Source: an uncultured Helicobacter sp. (GTDB lineage Bacteria > Campylobacterota > Campylobacteria > Campylobacterales > Helicobacteraceae). Taken from it: a stretch of DNA of 23,229 nt. Where the stretch lies: the NCBI GenBank assembly GCA_944325775.1, contig CALVBL010000021.1, positions 1-23,229 of the forward strand. Reading direction: 5' to 3'. The translations under genes were made by a program, and so were the position numbers. The notes under the pieces were generated by a model. That model saw only the letters and a list, made by a program, of their open reading frames with translations, ran no database searches and was not told the DNA's origin. Below, in pieces: positions 1 through 8,270 of this stretch. Positions within the stretch are counted from its first letter, which is position 1; each line of letters begins with the position of its first letter.

Positions 1-542
1 CGCACATCAAGTATCCCCTCGCCAAAGTGGGGTATGTGGGCGTCGCTAAGGATAGTGATCGTATCTTTGAATCCCTCCATACCATAGTCACGCGTGTGGT
101 TGTTGGCGATATTGACACTATCGATACTCGCGGCTTTGAGGATATTGGTATAGATACTTGGTCCTTTGAAGCTAAAGGGCTTGATAAAGGCGTTCTTGAG
201 GTTTTTGTCCGTGAGCACGCCCTCGAGATTCCCTACGCTTAGATCATCGGCGCTTAGCACTTCACGCACACCTTTACTAAAATATCCATAATCCCCACCC
301 ATTTCTTTAAACTTCGCGTTAAAGGTCGCGCCAGAGCTGCCTTTATAATCCCCCAGCACGCAGTCTCCCACAAAGCTTATGATGACAGTGTTTGTTCCAG
401 AGTGTGAATTATGTGAATCTGTAGAGCCCACCCTCGTGTTTGATGGTGTGGAGGGTGCTACACACGCGCTTAGCACAAGCGCAGCGCACACAAATACGCT
501 GAATCTACAAAGATTTGTGAGTGAGAGAATACGCTTAGACAT
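1..542 (-). CDS. CapA-like (PGA_cap family) lipoprotein, 5' part only
   Basis: The reading frame is open from position 542 to the left edge (180 codons seen; the C-terminal part lies outside). The product begins with a lipoprotein signal whose lipobox is LSAC, with lipidated Cys27. It then carries the signature of the CapA/PgsA metallophosphatase-like family: FVGD (57-60), NLEG (105-108) and ANNH (146-149). Relatives take part in poly-gamma-glutamate capsule synthesis or are uncharacterised surface proteins, and here a membrane-anchored periplasmic or surface role is inferred. An in-frame ATG nine bases upstream (551) is an alternative start; neither start has a good ribosome site. The outer-membrane protein gene upstream ends only 20-30 bases away, so the two are probably co-transcribed. 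The substrate cannot be told from this fragment. Confidence 0.85.
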   Translation of the reverse strand, partial: MSKRILSLTNLCRFSVFVCAALVLSACVAPSTPSNTRVGSTDSHNSHSGTNTVIISFVGDCVLGDYKGSSGATFNAKFKEMGGDYGYFSKGVREVLSADDLSVGNLEGVLTDKNLKNAFIKPFSFKGPSIYTNILKAASIDSVNIANNHTRDYGMEGFKDTITILSDAHIPHFGEGILDV

Positions 543-570
543 TTCGCACATACAAGGCTAACACAGAGGC

Positions 571-1338
571 TTAGAAATGGAAGCTACGATGAAAATCGCG
601 CGTCGCGTCCGCTCTGCCATCAAAATAGCCCCGCCTATAGTCATATCCCCTAGTGCCATAGCTTGAGCGATAGCTTCTGCTGTGGCTTGGCGTGAATATC
701 GCGGCAATCACCTCGACCAATGGAAACACGACACTGCACCCAGCGACAGACTGCGAAAACGATGGCATTCCGTCAAGGTGGGTTTGATATAGGCTATATT
801 TGTAGTATAAGTCGAGATAAAGCCCTTGATAACCTATGCGAAATCCTGCATTGACATAGCCACCTTGGGGAGTGGCACGCAGATCGATAGAATCTGCATA
901 ACGCGATTGTTCATAGCCTCCGCCTGCATACACACCTAGGTATTTAAACGGCTGCCATACACCATCGATCCCGCCACCGTAGTTGAGCATACTAAGATCG
1001 CTTTGCTTGATATTTGAGGAGTTCACAAAGCCCTTGAGTTCTAAGCCTAGGGTGTTTTTGGTATTAAAAAACGCGAGTTTCGCCCCGACATTTAATCCAG
1101 TCTGGAAGTCTATGGAGCTAGATTCCCACGGGGCTTGATACCATGGGTTGCTTGCAGTGCTAGCACCACTCTTAATCGCACCCAGTGAGATAAAAAACCC
1201 CGTGCCATCGCTAAATGAACTTTCTTGTGAATCTTGGGTGTTTGTAGCACTAGTAGTAGTGGTCTGGGCGCTTAGCATACCGCTATACATAAGCACACAC
1301 AACGCGCATAACAGAGTATATCGTATAGAATCTAACAT
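571..1338 (-). CDS. outer membrane beta-barrel protein with Arg/Tyr-rich tail
   Basis: The 255-aa product has a typical signal peptide (residues 1-24, cleavage near LSAQ). A Ser/Thr-rich linker follows, then alternating aromatic and glycine-rich segments (about 45-205) like those of small Helicobacter outer-membrane barrels, with GLNVGAKLAF and GVYAGGGY as examples. The barrel part seems to finish around residue 215. The last 39 residues form an unusual tail rich in Arg, Tyr, Ser and His that ends in Phe. The start is supported by AAGGAGC seven bases upstream and by an extended -10 box about 45 bases upstream. The CapA-like gene follows directly. I do not recognise a named family; its role as a porin, adhesin or structural protein is open. 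Confidence 0.75.
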   Translation of the reverse strand: MLDSIRYTLLCALCVLMYSGMLSAQTTTTSATNTQDSQESSFSDGTGFFISLGAIKSGASTASNPWYQAPWESSSIDFQTGLNVGAKLAFFNTKNTLGLELKGFVNSSNIKQSDLSMLNYGGGIDGVWQPFKYLGVYAGGGYEQSRYADSIDLRATPQGGYVNAGFRIGYQGLYLDLYYKYSLYQTHLDGMPSFSQSVAGCSVVFPLVEVIAAIFTPSHSRSYRSSYGTRGYDYRRGYFDGRADATRDFHRSFHF

Positions 1339-1381
1339 TAATTGCTCCTTGCAAAATTGGGATATAAGGCTAAAGTGGGGA

Positions 1382-1390
1382 ATTATAGCA
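1382..1390 (-). promoter_or_regulatory. extended -10 promoter for the outer-membrane protein gene
   Basis: On the minus strand the sequence reads TGCTATAAT, a perfect extended -10 box of the kind used by the Helicobacter housekeeping sigma factor. Transcription would begin near 1375, giving a leader of about 37 bases before the ATG at 1338. No convincing -35 box is visible. Confidence 0.6.
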
Positions 1391-1472
1391 TATTTTGGTG
1401 TTTTTGGCTCTTAGCTTTGTGCTTGTCTGTGTGGTGTGTTGGGCGCATTATGAGGGGAGTATAAGCTTTCTT

Positions 1473-1481
1473 TGTTATAAT
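1473..1481 (+). promoter_or_regulatory. extended -10 promoter for the glycan gene cluster
   Basis: The plus strand reads TGTTATAAT, again a perfect extended -10. It lies about 75 bases before the first glycan gene and diverges from the outer-membrane protein promoter. I see no other feature in the 219-bp region between the two divergent genes. Confidence 0.55.
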
Positions 1482-1557
1482 TGCGGACTTTGGGAATCGT
1501 GGCGATTGGGGCATCAGATACACTATCATGGGGGAATGAAGACATAAAGGAGTGAGG

Positions 1558-3033
1558 TTGCAAGTGATGCGTGTGATGTGGTGGATTATTCGAGATATAG
1601 GGCGTGTGGGGCGTGCGTTTTTGGCGCGCTATCATGATGAGATCTCGCTTGTGCTCTTTTGCGTGGGGTTGGGTCTGTATGGACTTGGCTTGAGTGGATT
1701 TAGCTTGAGTTTTCGCGCACAGAGCTTTTTTCACATCGGTGGGCTGCTGTATATTGTCTTTGCGTATAGGTGTTTTAGCAGAGAGGATTTGCGCGCATTG
1801 CGTGTGCCATTCATAACCTTTGGTGTGGTGATAGTATTAGGGCTTTTGACATATTTTGATGATGTGATGCCCCAGAGCTTTGGCAAGGTGTGGAGCTCGG
1901 TAAATACCCATATCATCAAATACCTTGTGTTGTTTGTCGTGATGTTTTTGTATGTGCGCCATACGAAGCGGCGCAATGTGTTGATTTTGCTGGGATTTTT
2001 TGGGCTAATGTGTATGCTTAATGTCGGCGGGACGTTGCTAGAGTTTTGGCAGCATGATTTTAGACATGATTTTCACAAGCCCAATCTGCCATTTTATTTT
2101 GATGCGATTTATACTTATCAGATTTGGCTTATCGCGCCTTTGGCGTTATGTATCAGTGGTGTGGTGGCGTGTAGGTATGTAGTGCTTAAGATTGCGTGTG
2201 CTCTTGGGGCGGTGCTTACAATTGTGGCGATGATGGCTAATGGGGAGCGGAGCTTTTTGGTCGCTGCATTTGTGATGGTATTTGTGCCATTTGTGGTGTG
2301 GCATTATCGATACAAGGCGCGGATCTTGGTGTTTGTGGTGTTTTTTGTGATTCCCATAGTGCTAAGTGCGATCTATGTGCAAACCAAATCCTTGCCAGAG
2401 CGCTACAATGTCGCGCATATGGTGGATAATTTTTGGGAAGTGATACACACGCCTGTGGCAGCGATGGGCAAATACGACAAGATATGCTTTGGGTGGGCTA
2501 AATGCAATGCAGAAAGCACCAAAAATGGCAAGGCGAAGTTTTTTTGGGAGCATTCCTCGCTTTCGCGTTTGGCGATGAGCAAATCCACTTTTGAGGCGTT
2601 TTTGGACGCGCCATTTACCCCACGCCTTGTAGGGGTATTTCAGACTGGGGCGTATCTGTGGCAGTATTATGAGAGCCACCCACACAGGCAGCAAAATAGA
2701 ATGTATGTGTCTATCGGCACAAAGCTCAATGGCTATGTGCATACTCATAACCATATTTTGGCTTTATTGTTTTGTTATGGGATTTTTGGTTTTGGCGCGA
2801 TAGCGTGGTTTTGGATATTTGGGTTTTCTATGGCTTCTAAAGCTATGTATTTTACTCAAGATTCCCTAGGGAAACTTTTGGGCTTATTTTTTTATATCTT
2901 TGTGTGCGGAATGATCATGTGTGCTCTATTTGAGTCGTTTTATAACAATATTTTGGAAGTGTTGTTTATTTTGATGGGTTGTGTTTATGGATTTTTGTCA
3001 TTGCTTGTCAAACCCCCAAGGGCTGCATCATGA
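1558..3033 (+). CDS. O-antigen ligase / polymerase-like membrane protein (Wzy_C family)
   Basis: This is a polytopic inner-membrane protein of 491 aa with about ten hydrophobic segments and one large loop (about 285-390). The loop is followed by HTHNH (395-399) and a Gly-rich membrane segment, FCYGIFGFG. This loop-plus-His-Asn pattern marks the WaaL/Wzy family (PF04932), which joins O-antigen to lipid A-core or polymerises repeat units at the periplasmic face. I chose TTG at 1558 because AAAGGAG (1546-1552) sits five bases upstream; GTG 1552, which overlaps that site, and ATG 1567 are alternatives. It overlaps the next glycosyltransferase by four bases (ATGA), so the genes are translationally coupled. 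Ligase and polymerase cannot be told apart by sequence at this divergence. Confidence 0.8.
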   Translation: MQVMRVMWWIIRDIGRVGRAFLARYHDEISLVLFCVGLGLYGLGLSGFSLSFRAQSFFHIGGLLYIVFAYRCFSREDLRALRVPFITFGVVIVLGLLTYFDDVMPQSFGKVWSSVNTHIIKYLVLFVVMFLYVRHTKRRNVLILLGFFGLMCMLNVGGTLLEFWQHDFRHDFHKPNLPFYFDAIYTYQIWLIAPLALCISGVVACRYVVLKIACALGAVLTIVAMMANGERSFLVAAFVMVFVPFVVWHYRYKARILVFVVFFVIPIVLSAIYVQTKSLPERYNVAHMVDNFWEVIHTPVAAMGKYDKICFGWAKCNAESTKNGKAKFFWEHSSLSRLAMSKSTFEAFLDAPFTPRLVGVFQTGAYLWQYYESHPHRQQNRMYVSIGTKLNGYVHTHNHILALLFCYGIFGFGAIAWFWIFGFSMASKAMYFTQDSLGKLLGLFFYIFVCGMIMCALFESFYNNILEVLFILMGCVYGFLSLLVKPPRAAS

Positions 3034-4100
3034 AAATTCTTCTTACCATTGGTGATATAACTATTACCGGCGGGGCAGAGCGCGTAGTGGTCAATCTCGC
3101 CAATGCGTTTGTGCAAAGTGGGCATAGTGTGCAGATTCTGAGTTTTTTTAAAGCAAACTATAGTTTGCTTTATGCACTCGATGAGCGTGTGAATCTCGTG
3201 TATATGCGTGAGCAGAGTGAGGGGGAGTTTAAAAATCAAGGGGGGTTATGCAAGAGATTCTATGCTAAGAATCTCTTTAAGTTCTTTGTGAGTTTTCGTG
3301 TGTGGCGCGAGTATCGAGTGGATTGTGTGATTGGCAATGATTGGATTTTCACGCCATTTTTTAAGCATAAACACACACATTATGTGAAGCTTTTACATTT
3401 AAACTTCAGCCGATACAATAGGCGCAATAATTATTTTGATACGCTCGTGCTGCTCTCTTATGCAGAAATATCGCGCTACACACCACACCACAATCATGTG
3501 TGCGTAATCCCTAATTTTCTCCCTACACTCCCCACCCAAACCACCGACTATGCCCAAAAGGTAGTTGTGAGTGTGGGGCGTATGGATAGCGGTGATCAAA
3601 AGGGTTTCTTGCGCCTTGTGGATATTTGGGACTTTGTAATGCAGGATTCTAGGTTTGTGGAATGGCAACTCCACATAGTCGGCGATGGAATCTTGCGCCA
3701 AGAACTCCAAAAAAGAATAGAATCTAAAGGCTTGCAAGATTCTATAATCCTAAAGTCCTTTACCACAGACATTGTTCAAGAATACCTAAATGCGAGTATT
3801 TATGCTATGACGAGTCATTTTGAGGGCTTACCTATGGTGTTATTAGAATCTGCCTCCTATGGACTTCCTGCCATAGCCTTTGATATCGCCACGGGACCCA
3901 GTGATATTATCCTAGATTCACACACGGGCTATTTGGTGGCAGATGGTGATCTGCAAGCGTATGCGGGCAAATTAGAGAATCTTATGCGTGATGAAACTCT
4001 GCGAGAGAATCTAGGCAGACAAGCCAAAGAGCGCATGAGAGAGTGCTTTAGCAAAGAAGCCATCGCGCCATTGTGGGAAGAGATCTTAGAACAAAAGTGA
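3030..4100 (+). CDS. glycosyltransferase family 4
   Basis: This is a cytoplasmic or membrane-associated GT-B retaining glycosyltransferase of 356 aa. The N-terminal domain starts with a Rossmann strand and the donor-side loop GGAER (14-18). The C-terminal domain has VGRMDSGDQKGF and the EX7E motif of GT4, with E265 and E273 in FEGLPMVLLE, followed by GLPAIAFDIATGPSDII. It probably adds a hexose to the lipopolysaccharide core or O-chain precursor; donor and acceptor cannot be predicted. The ATG at 3030 overlaps the stop of the ligase-like gene (ATGA) and matches the usual family start; upstream in-frame codons would only add sequence inside the previous gene. Confidence 0.9.
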   Translation: MKILLTIGDITITGGAERVVVNLANAFVQSGHSVQILSFFKANYSLLYALDERVNLVYMREQSEGEFKNQGGLCKRFYAKNLFKFFVSFRVWREYRVDCVIGNDWIFTPFFKHKHTHYVKLLHLNFSRYNRRNNYFDTLVLLSYAEISRYTPHHNHVCVIPNFLPTLPTQTTDYAQKVVVSVGRMDSGDQKGFLRLVDIWDFVMQDSRFVEWQLHIVGDGILRQELQKRIESKGLQDSIILKSFTTDIVQEYLNASIYAMTSHFEGLPMVLLESASYGLPAIAFDIATGPSDIILDSHTGYLVADGDLQAYAGKLENLMRDETLRENLGRQAKERMRECFSKEAIAPLWEEILEQK

Positions 4101-4107
4101 GGTGTGT

Positions 4108-5151
4108 ATGAGCACAAAAGGCTGTATTGGTATTATCGTGCCCGTGTATAATGTAGAAGCGTATTTGGCGCGCTGTTTGGATTCGATCCTAAATCAACGT
4201 TATGAAGATTTTGTGATCGTGCTCGTTAATGACGCGAGCACGGATTGTAGTCGTGAAATATGCCTAAAATACCAACTCCGCGAAAAAAGAGTGATTTTTA
4301 TGGACGCCGATTCGAACGCTGGCTTGGCCAGCGTTCGAAACAAAGCGCTTAGAATCTTAAAGCGAGGCAATGAGCGTGTAGAGGCACTACAGGGATTTAT
4401 AGAGGGTGTGGAGATTCACACACAACTTGAGTATATTCCGGTGGTGGATTACATTATGTTTGTGGATTCAGATGATTATATATCTCCCTCTGCCCTAGAG
4501 ACTATCATTGCGGATTTTGGGGCTAATGATGTAGATATATGCATTTATAATTACCACTATGTAGTAAATGCGCGCGGCGAGGTGGGGGTGGGCGGCTATG
4601 AGATTTTTCGCAAAGTCCAAGAATCTAGAATCTACCAGCCCCTTGAGCTTATCAAATCCGATCCTAGTAATTTCATCACAACTGCGTGGGCGTTTGTGTA
4701 TAAGACATCGTTTTTCTTTAGTCATCATCTTAGATTTATCGATGGGATTTTGTATGAAGATGTGCCATTTTGCACGCAGAGCTTTCTTGGCGCATCAAGT
4801 GTGTATGTCAGTCTCACGCCGTGGTATTATTATTTCCTCTCACCCACTTCTACGATGCGTGGGGCGATGAGTGCGCAAAAGACACGCAAGGCTTTTGAAA
4901 GCTGGCTAAGGATTCTGGAGTTTTTTATTGCGCGCTATGAAGAGAGGGTAAGTTCGGATCGTGAGAGTGCGCTACTTGGGAGATTCTATGGAGCGAGTTT
5001 GCAGCGGTGCGTGAAGCGAATTTTTGAGCTTTTGTGTGAATGCGGGTATAGTGAGAATACTCCTAAATGCGCTCTAAAGCCCTATCTACCATATATCAAA
5101 GGCAAATATCGTTTATTTTACCACTGCCCAAGGCTAAAAAAGATTTTATAA
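4108..5151 (+). CDS. glycosyltransferase family 2
   Basis: This is a GT-A fold glycosyltransferase of 347 aa. The start of the fold is IGIIVPVYNVEAYLARCLDS, followed by LVNDASTD and SNAGLASVRN (68-77), and then the metal-binding DXD element FVDSDD (D120-D123). The stretch between SVRN and DSDD is about 25 residues longer than usual for GT2. I chose ATG 4108, with GAGG six bases upstream; GTG 4102 is less likely. It lies seven bases after the GT4 gene, and its stop is one base from that of the convergent hydE, so no separate terminator fits between them. A perfect 13-bp hairpin lies within the coding sequence. It probably works on the same glycan as its neighbours, with unknown sugar specificity. 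Confidence 0.9.
   Translation: MSTKGCIGIIVPVYNVEAYLARCLDSILNQRYEDFVIVLVNDASTDCSREICLKYQLREKRVIFMDADSNAGLASVRNKALRILKRGNERVEALQGFIEGVEIHTQLEYIPVVDYIMFVDSDDYISPSALETIIADFGANDVDICIYNYHYVVNARGEVGVGGYEIFRKVQESRIYQPLELIKSDPSNFITTAWAFVYKTSFFFSHHLRFIDGILYEDVPFCTQSFLGASSVYVSLTPWYYYFLSPTSTMRGAMSAQKTRKAFESWLRILEFFIARYEERVSSDRESALLGRFYGASLQRCVKRIFELLCECGYSENTPKCALKPYLPYIKGKYRLFYHCPRLKKIL
4311..4339. repeat. perfect 13-bp inverted repeat, 3-nt loop, inside the GT2 gene
   Basis: TTCGAACGCTGGC (4311-4323) is followed by ttg and then by its exact reverse complement (4327-4339). It covers the codons for the conserved SNAGLASVRN motif. No T-run follows on either strand, so it is not a standard terminator. Confidence 0.9.
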
Positions 5152-5152
5152 A

Positions 5153-6922
5153 TCACGCTTTTATGGTTGTATAGTCCAAAAATCCATCTTGTGGCAGGGT
5201 GAGTGTGATGTTTTTGGGCAAAAAGCCCAAAATGCGCTCCAAAAATATGCTATGCCCAAACACATCGCCACACAGCAGGACTTCGAGGTTATTCCCAAAC
5301 GCGTGATTAGTCTGTATGTCGCGCACAAGCGTGGCGAGAAACTCACAAAAGCTATCAATAAAGCCATAGGCTAAGATCACATTATCCATGTCAGCGCATT
5401 TGAAACTCATAGAAGAGCGGAAAATCCGAGGATAATCTAACGTGAGTGCGTCCTGCTCACGCAGGAGAATATAGTCAATCCGCGGTCCTTTGGGGCGCAA
5501 AAACTCATTTGCACACGCAAGGAGTGAATCATAGGCTTGTGGCAAGATCTCTAGCAGCGTATTTGCACTAAGATTATCGCTTGGGTGCATACCTAGCAGC
5601 AGTGCCGCGATACCAAAGATATGTGTGAGATTGTCTGTGTGTATGGAAATATCCGCGAGATTCTCAAAAAGTGCGATGTCCTGCTTGCGCGCGAAATTAT
5701 TCACTAGCTCTGCGCCGCTTGTGTAGTTGGCACGGATAGATTCTATGAGGTGTTTTGGGTTTGCTTCAAAGCTTGTGTCTAGGATTTGTTGGAAGTCCCC
5801 TTTATTTTGTAGCAAAATCGCGCTGGGGTGCTTAGAGCTGATGTAGAGAATCACGCTAGGTTGTGTGTTTTGCGCATTGGTATGGTGAGTGAGATTGGTG
5901 TGCAAGAGTGTTTTAAAATCACAATGTGCCTGTGCAGTATCTAGGAATAATCCACTCTCGCTCACGCATAGTGTGTGTGAATCTGTGGGTGTGTGTGCGA
6001 AGATCCTCTCTGGTGTGTGGCTGGTGTCGCGCAAAAAGAAGTGTGTGATCTCTTCGCGCAGGAGTAGCGCGCTAAGGAGCTGCAGGATCGGATCGTAGGG
6101 CAGTGCAGTGAGCACAAGCCCGTGAGAATTTCTGCAAAATCTTTGGGCAAAAACTTCCTTGGGGGCGAGGAGCACGAATGGCTTTTCAAACGATGCGAGG
6201 ATATCACTCTGTGCGTTGTGAATCCGAAAAAAGGTCTTGAGACTAGAAATATCGCACATCACGCATAGAGATTGAGTGTGCTTGTCTTCAAAGGGCGTGA
6301 GTGAGCATTCTTTGAATCCTTTGGCGGTGTCGATGATTGCACTTTGGTGGGATTTGAGGATTTGGAGTATGGAGGTAAGATAAGTGAGAATCCCATCTGT
6401 GTGCGCAAGGGGCTTAGCAAAGCTAAAAAGAGCAAAATCCCCAAAATACTCATTGGCAAGAAAATCCCGTGTCTGCGTGGCGGTGCAAAAATGTGTCTGC
6501 GGAGTGTAGGTGAGAAACTCCTCTGTGTGTGCAAGGGGTTGGAGAGAATCTAAACTATCGCGCACACTAAGATCAAGAAATGAGAAGCTAAGTGAGAGCG
6601 GCAAGCTTGTGGCGATAGATTCTGCAAGGGCAAGTACGGCTGGTGGGTGATCAGTCTGCACAATGAAGTGCAGGGTGGGCTTAGAATCTTGTGCAAAATC
6701 TGCGCTGGTGTAGAAGCTAGATTCAAAAACACTTGGTAGGGTTGATTGAGAATCTAGGGCAGTGTCGAGTGTAGAAGATGTAGAATCTAGGGTATTGTCG
6801 ATGTTTTGGAGATTTTGAACAATGCTCTGTGCTTGTGTATATAGAATCTGGGTGAAAAATATCTGCGCAGGGGAAAACACAGGGGGCTGCAGGGAAAAAG
6901 AAAAATCATAATATTTAATCAT
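5153..6922 (-). CDS. hydE: hydrogenase accessory protein HydE
   Basis: This is the last gene of the hydABCDE operon; it encodes 589 aa with no signal peptide or membrane segment. Position and N-terminus (IKYYDFSFSL) fit HydE of Helicobacter, which is known to be needed for hydrogenase activity but whose chemistry is not established. The C-terminal third resembles the Kae1-like domain of the carbamoyltransferase HypF: FGIAALLLG (436-444) matches the HypF FDAVAALLG segment, and LLCGDVFGH (549-557) matches the nucleotide-binding LSGGVFQN. The second Gly is replaced by Asp and the Asn by His, so ATP binding may be lost. The HypF acylphosphatase and zinc fingers are absent. The start has AAGG six bases upstream; the gene begins 21 bases after hydD. 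Confidence 0.85.
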   Translation of the reverse strand: MIKYYDFSFSLQPPVFSPAQIFFTQILYTQAQSIVQNLQNIDNTLDSTSSTLDTALDSQSTLPSVFESSFYTSADFAQDSKPTLHFIVQTDHPPAVLALAESIATSLPLSLSFSFLDLSVRDSLDSLQPLAHTEEFLTYTPQTHFCTATQTRDFLANEYFGDFALFSFAKPLAHTDGILTYLTSILQILKSHQSAIIDTAKGFKECSLTPFEDKHTQSLCVMCDISSLKTFFRIHNAQSDILASFEKPFVLLAPKEVFAQRFCRNSHGLVLTALPYDPILQLLSALLLREEITHFFLRDTSHTPERIFAHTPTDSHTLCVSESGLFLDTAQAHCDFKTLLHTNLTHHTNAQNTQPSVILYISSKHPSAILLQNKGDFQQILDTSFEANPKHLIESIRANYTSGAELVNNFARKQDIALFENLADISIHTDNLTHIFGIAALLLGMHPSDNLSANTLLEILPQAYDSLLACANEFLRPKGPRIDYILLREQDALTLDYPRIFRSSMSFKCADMDNVILAYGFIDSFCEFLATLVRDIQTNHAFGNNLEVLLCGDVFGHSIFLERILGFLPKNITLTLPQDGFLDYTTIKA

Positions 6923-6943
6923 AAGAAGCCTTGTGAGGGAAGC

Positions 6944-7495
6944 TTAGAATCCGCGAAAAGAGAGATTGGCAATCTCTTGGAGGTCGCGATTAGCGATTTT
7001 AGTGGCGGTTATGCCATTTTGCGTGAGATAGGCGATGGCTTGAGATTCCATAAGCTTCGCACCTTTTTTGACTTCATCACTGAGGGTAAAGGCAGTGTCC
7101 TCACCGATGACTTCAGGCACGATACCAATGATATGCACGGGCGGCAAGTCACCATTAATCTCCACAAGGCGTAGGGTCTGGAGCATTTCCACCTCGTGCG
7201 CACTCCCCGCCCAAGTGATGATGTTGGGGACATTATCAAAATCAAAGGCATACACATCACCGATTTGTGCGTCATCGACACTCACGCAATCAAGAATGAG
7301 CACCTTGTCATAAGAAGTGATGAGAGGGATAAGCATCTGTGCCAGCGTCCCGCCATCGACGATCTCCACCTCCACAGGGTTAGCAGGATCGCTAGGGGCG
7401 AAGGAATAATTGACTTTGAGATAGTTGGAGAGATGCACGCCAATGCCCTCATCTCCAAACAAAATATTGCCAATGCCAAGTATGAGAATTTTCAT
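6944..7495 (-). CDS. hydD: hydrogenase maturation endopeptidase HydD
   Basis: This 183-aa cytoplasmic protease belongs to the HybD/HyaD family (peptidase M52). It removes the C-terminal tail of the [NiFe] hydrogenase large subunit after nickel has been inserted. The N-terminal signature GIGNILFGDEGIG is intact, and the three nickel-sensing residues of the family are visible as E16, D69 (VLILDCV) and H100 (GSAHEV). The length is normal. Its substrate is very likely the hydB product of the same operon, which still carries its tail. It starts 16 bases after hydC. The ribosome site is poor, so translation may be coupled to hydC. Confidence 0.95.
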   Translation of the reverse strand: MKILILGIGNILFGDEGIGVHLSNYLKVNYSFAPSDPANPVEVEIVDGGTLAQMLIPLITSYDKVLILDCVSVDDAQIGDVYAFDFDNVPNIITWAGSAHEVEMLQTLRLVEINGDLPPVHIIGIVPEVIGEDTAFTLSDEVKKGAKLMESQAIAYLTQNGITATKIANRDLQEIANLSFRGF

Positions 7496-7511
7496 CTAAG
7501 GTTTTTAAGGC

Positions 7512-8258
7512 TTATACTTTGACTTCATCGGTGTAGCGCATACCGCTCACGATCGCATCCACACCGCCATTTGGATATTTGAGCGAATTCCACACCGCCA
7601 TATAAATATGCACAGGGATAAAAATCATAAACGCCCAAGTAAGGATATGATGAAGATCTCTCACATTTGCTAAGCCTCCGCACATCACTTCAAACCAGCC
7701 AAAAAGTGCCTTGCACACTGCGCCCAAGCCATCGTCATAGGAATTATAAAACAACACAACGCCACTTAGCGATATGAGTAGCACAAGAATGCCAAGCGAA
7801 AAATATGTAAAAAACTGCAAAGGATTGTAAGCACCATCAATGTGGGGGTGCTTACCGATGAATAGATAGACCTTAAGTTGCTCTATCCAGCATTTTGGCG
7901 ATATGGCTTGTTTGAAAGATACGCGCTCTGGCTTAGAATCTCTGTCAAAAAAGAACAGATAAAGCCTAAAGAACGAAACAGCAATCAAACAGAAACCCAA
8001 AATAATGTGAAAACTGCGCATATAAGCGTTGAGATAGCCTACAAACGCACCCACATCGTGTGAGACTACATCAGGATCGCCGATGGTAACCATCTCATAA
8101 GATCCTAGCGCGTGCAAAAATGGATAGGCGATGTAAAATCCCGTGGCAATGAGCAAAAATATGCTAAATGCCCGAATCCAGTGGAAAACTCTCGTAAGTC
8201 CGGAAAATTCTTTATGGACATGGAATTCTTTTTTTTCAAAAGGAATCGTATTTGGCAT
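7512..8258 (-). CDS. hydC: hydrogenase cytochrome b subunit HydC
   Basis: This 248-aa membrane protein anchors the hydrogenase and passes electrons from its small subunit to the quinone pool. Four hydrophobic segments are seen (about 29-50, 82-104, 150-172 and 206-228). Candidate haem-ligand histidines are H26 (VFHW), H84 (RSFHI), H203 or H204 (DLHHI) and H217 (PVHIYM), matching the pattern of the HydC/HyaC diheme cytochrome b family. The start has AAGGAGA a few bases upstream and follows hydB by 12 bases. A run of eight A in codons 7-10 is short for phase variation, and the frame is intact. Confidence 0.93.
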   Translation of the reverse strand: MPNTIPFEKKEFHVHKEFSGLTRVFHWIRAFSIFLLIATGFYIAYPFLHALGSYEMVTIGDPDVVSHDVGAFVGYLNAYMRSFHIILGFCLIAVSFFRLYLFFFDRDSKPERVSFKQAISPKCWIEQLKVYLFIGKHPHIDGAYNPLQFFTYFSLGILVLLISLSGVVLFYNSYDDGLGAVCKALFGWFEVMCGGLANVRDLHHILTWAFMIFIPVHIYMAVWNSLKYPNGGVDAIVSGMRYTDEVKV

Positions 8259-8270
8259 AATCTCTCCTTT

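Noticed and set aside
27..561. Plus-strand frames in the first 560 bases
   Set aside because: The minus strand here encodes a continuous CapA-family protein with lipobox and family motifs, which explains the region.
5212..5232. Perfect 8-bp inverted repeat (TTTTGGGC, 5-base loop) near the convergent GT2-hydE ends, as a terminator
   Set aside because: It lies within the hydE coding sequence about 60 bases past the GT2 stop, and the 3' arm ends in A on both strands, so the T-run expected after a terminator stem is missing.
8229..8236. Eight-base T run (A8 in hydC), with similar T8 runs in hydB (8803-8810) and the HlyC/CorC gene (13594-13601), as phase-variation tracts
   Set aside because: Eight A/T is common in such genomes and below the length usually seen to switch; all frames are intact.
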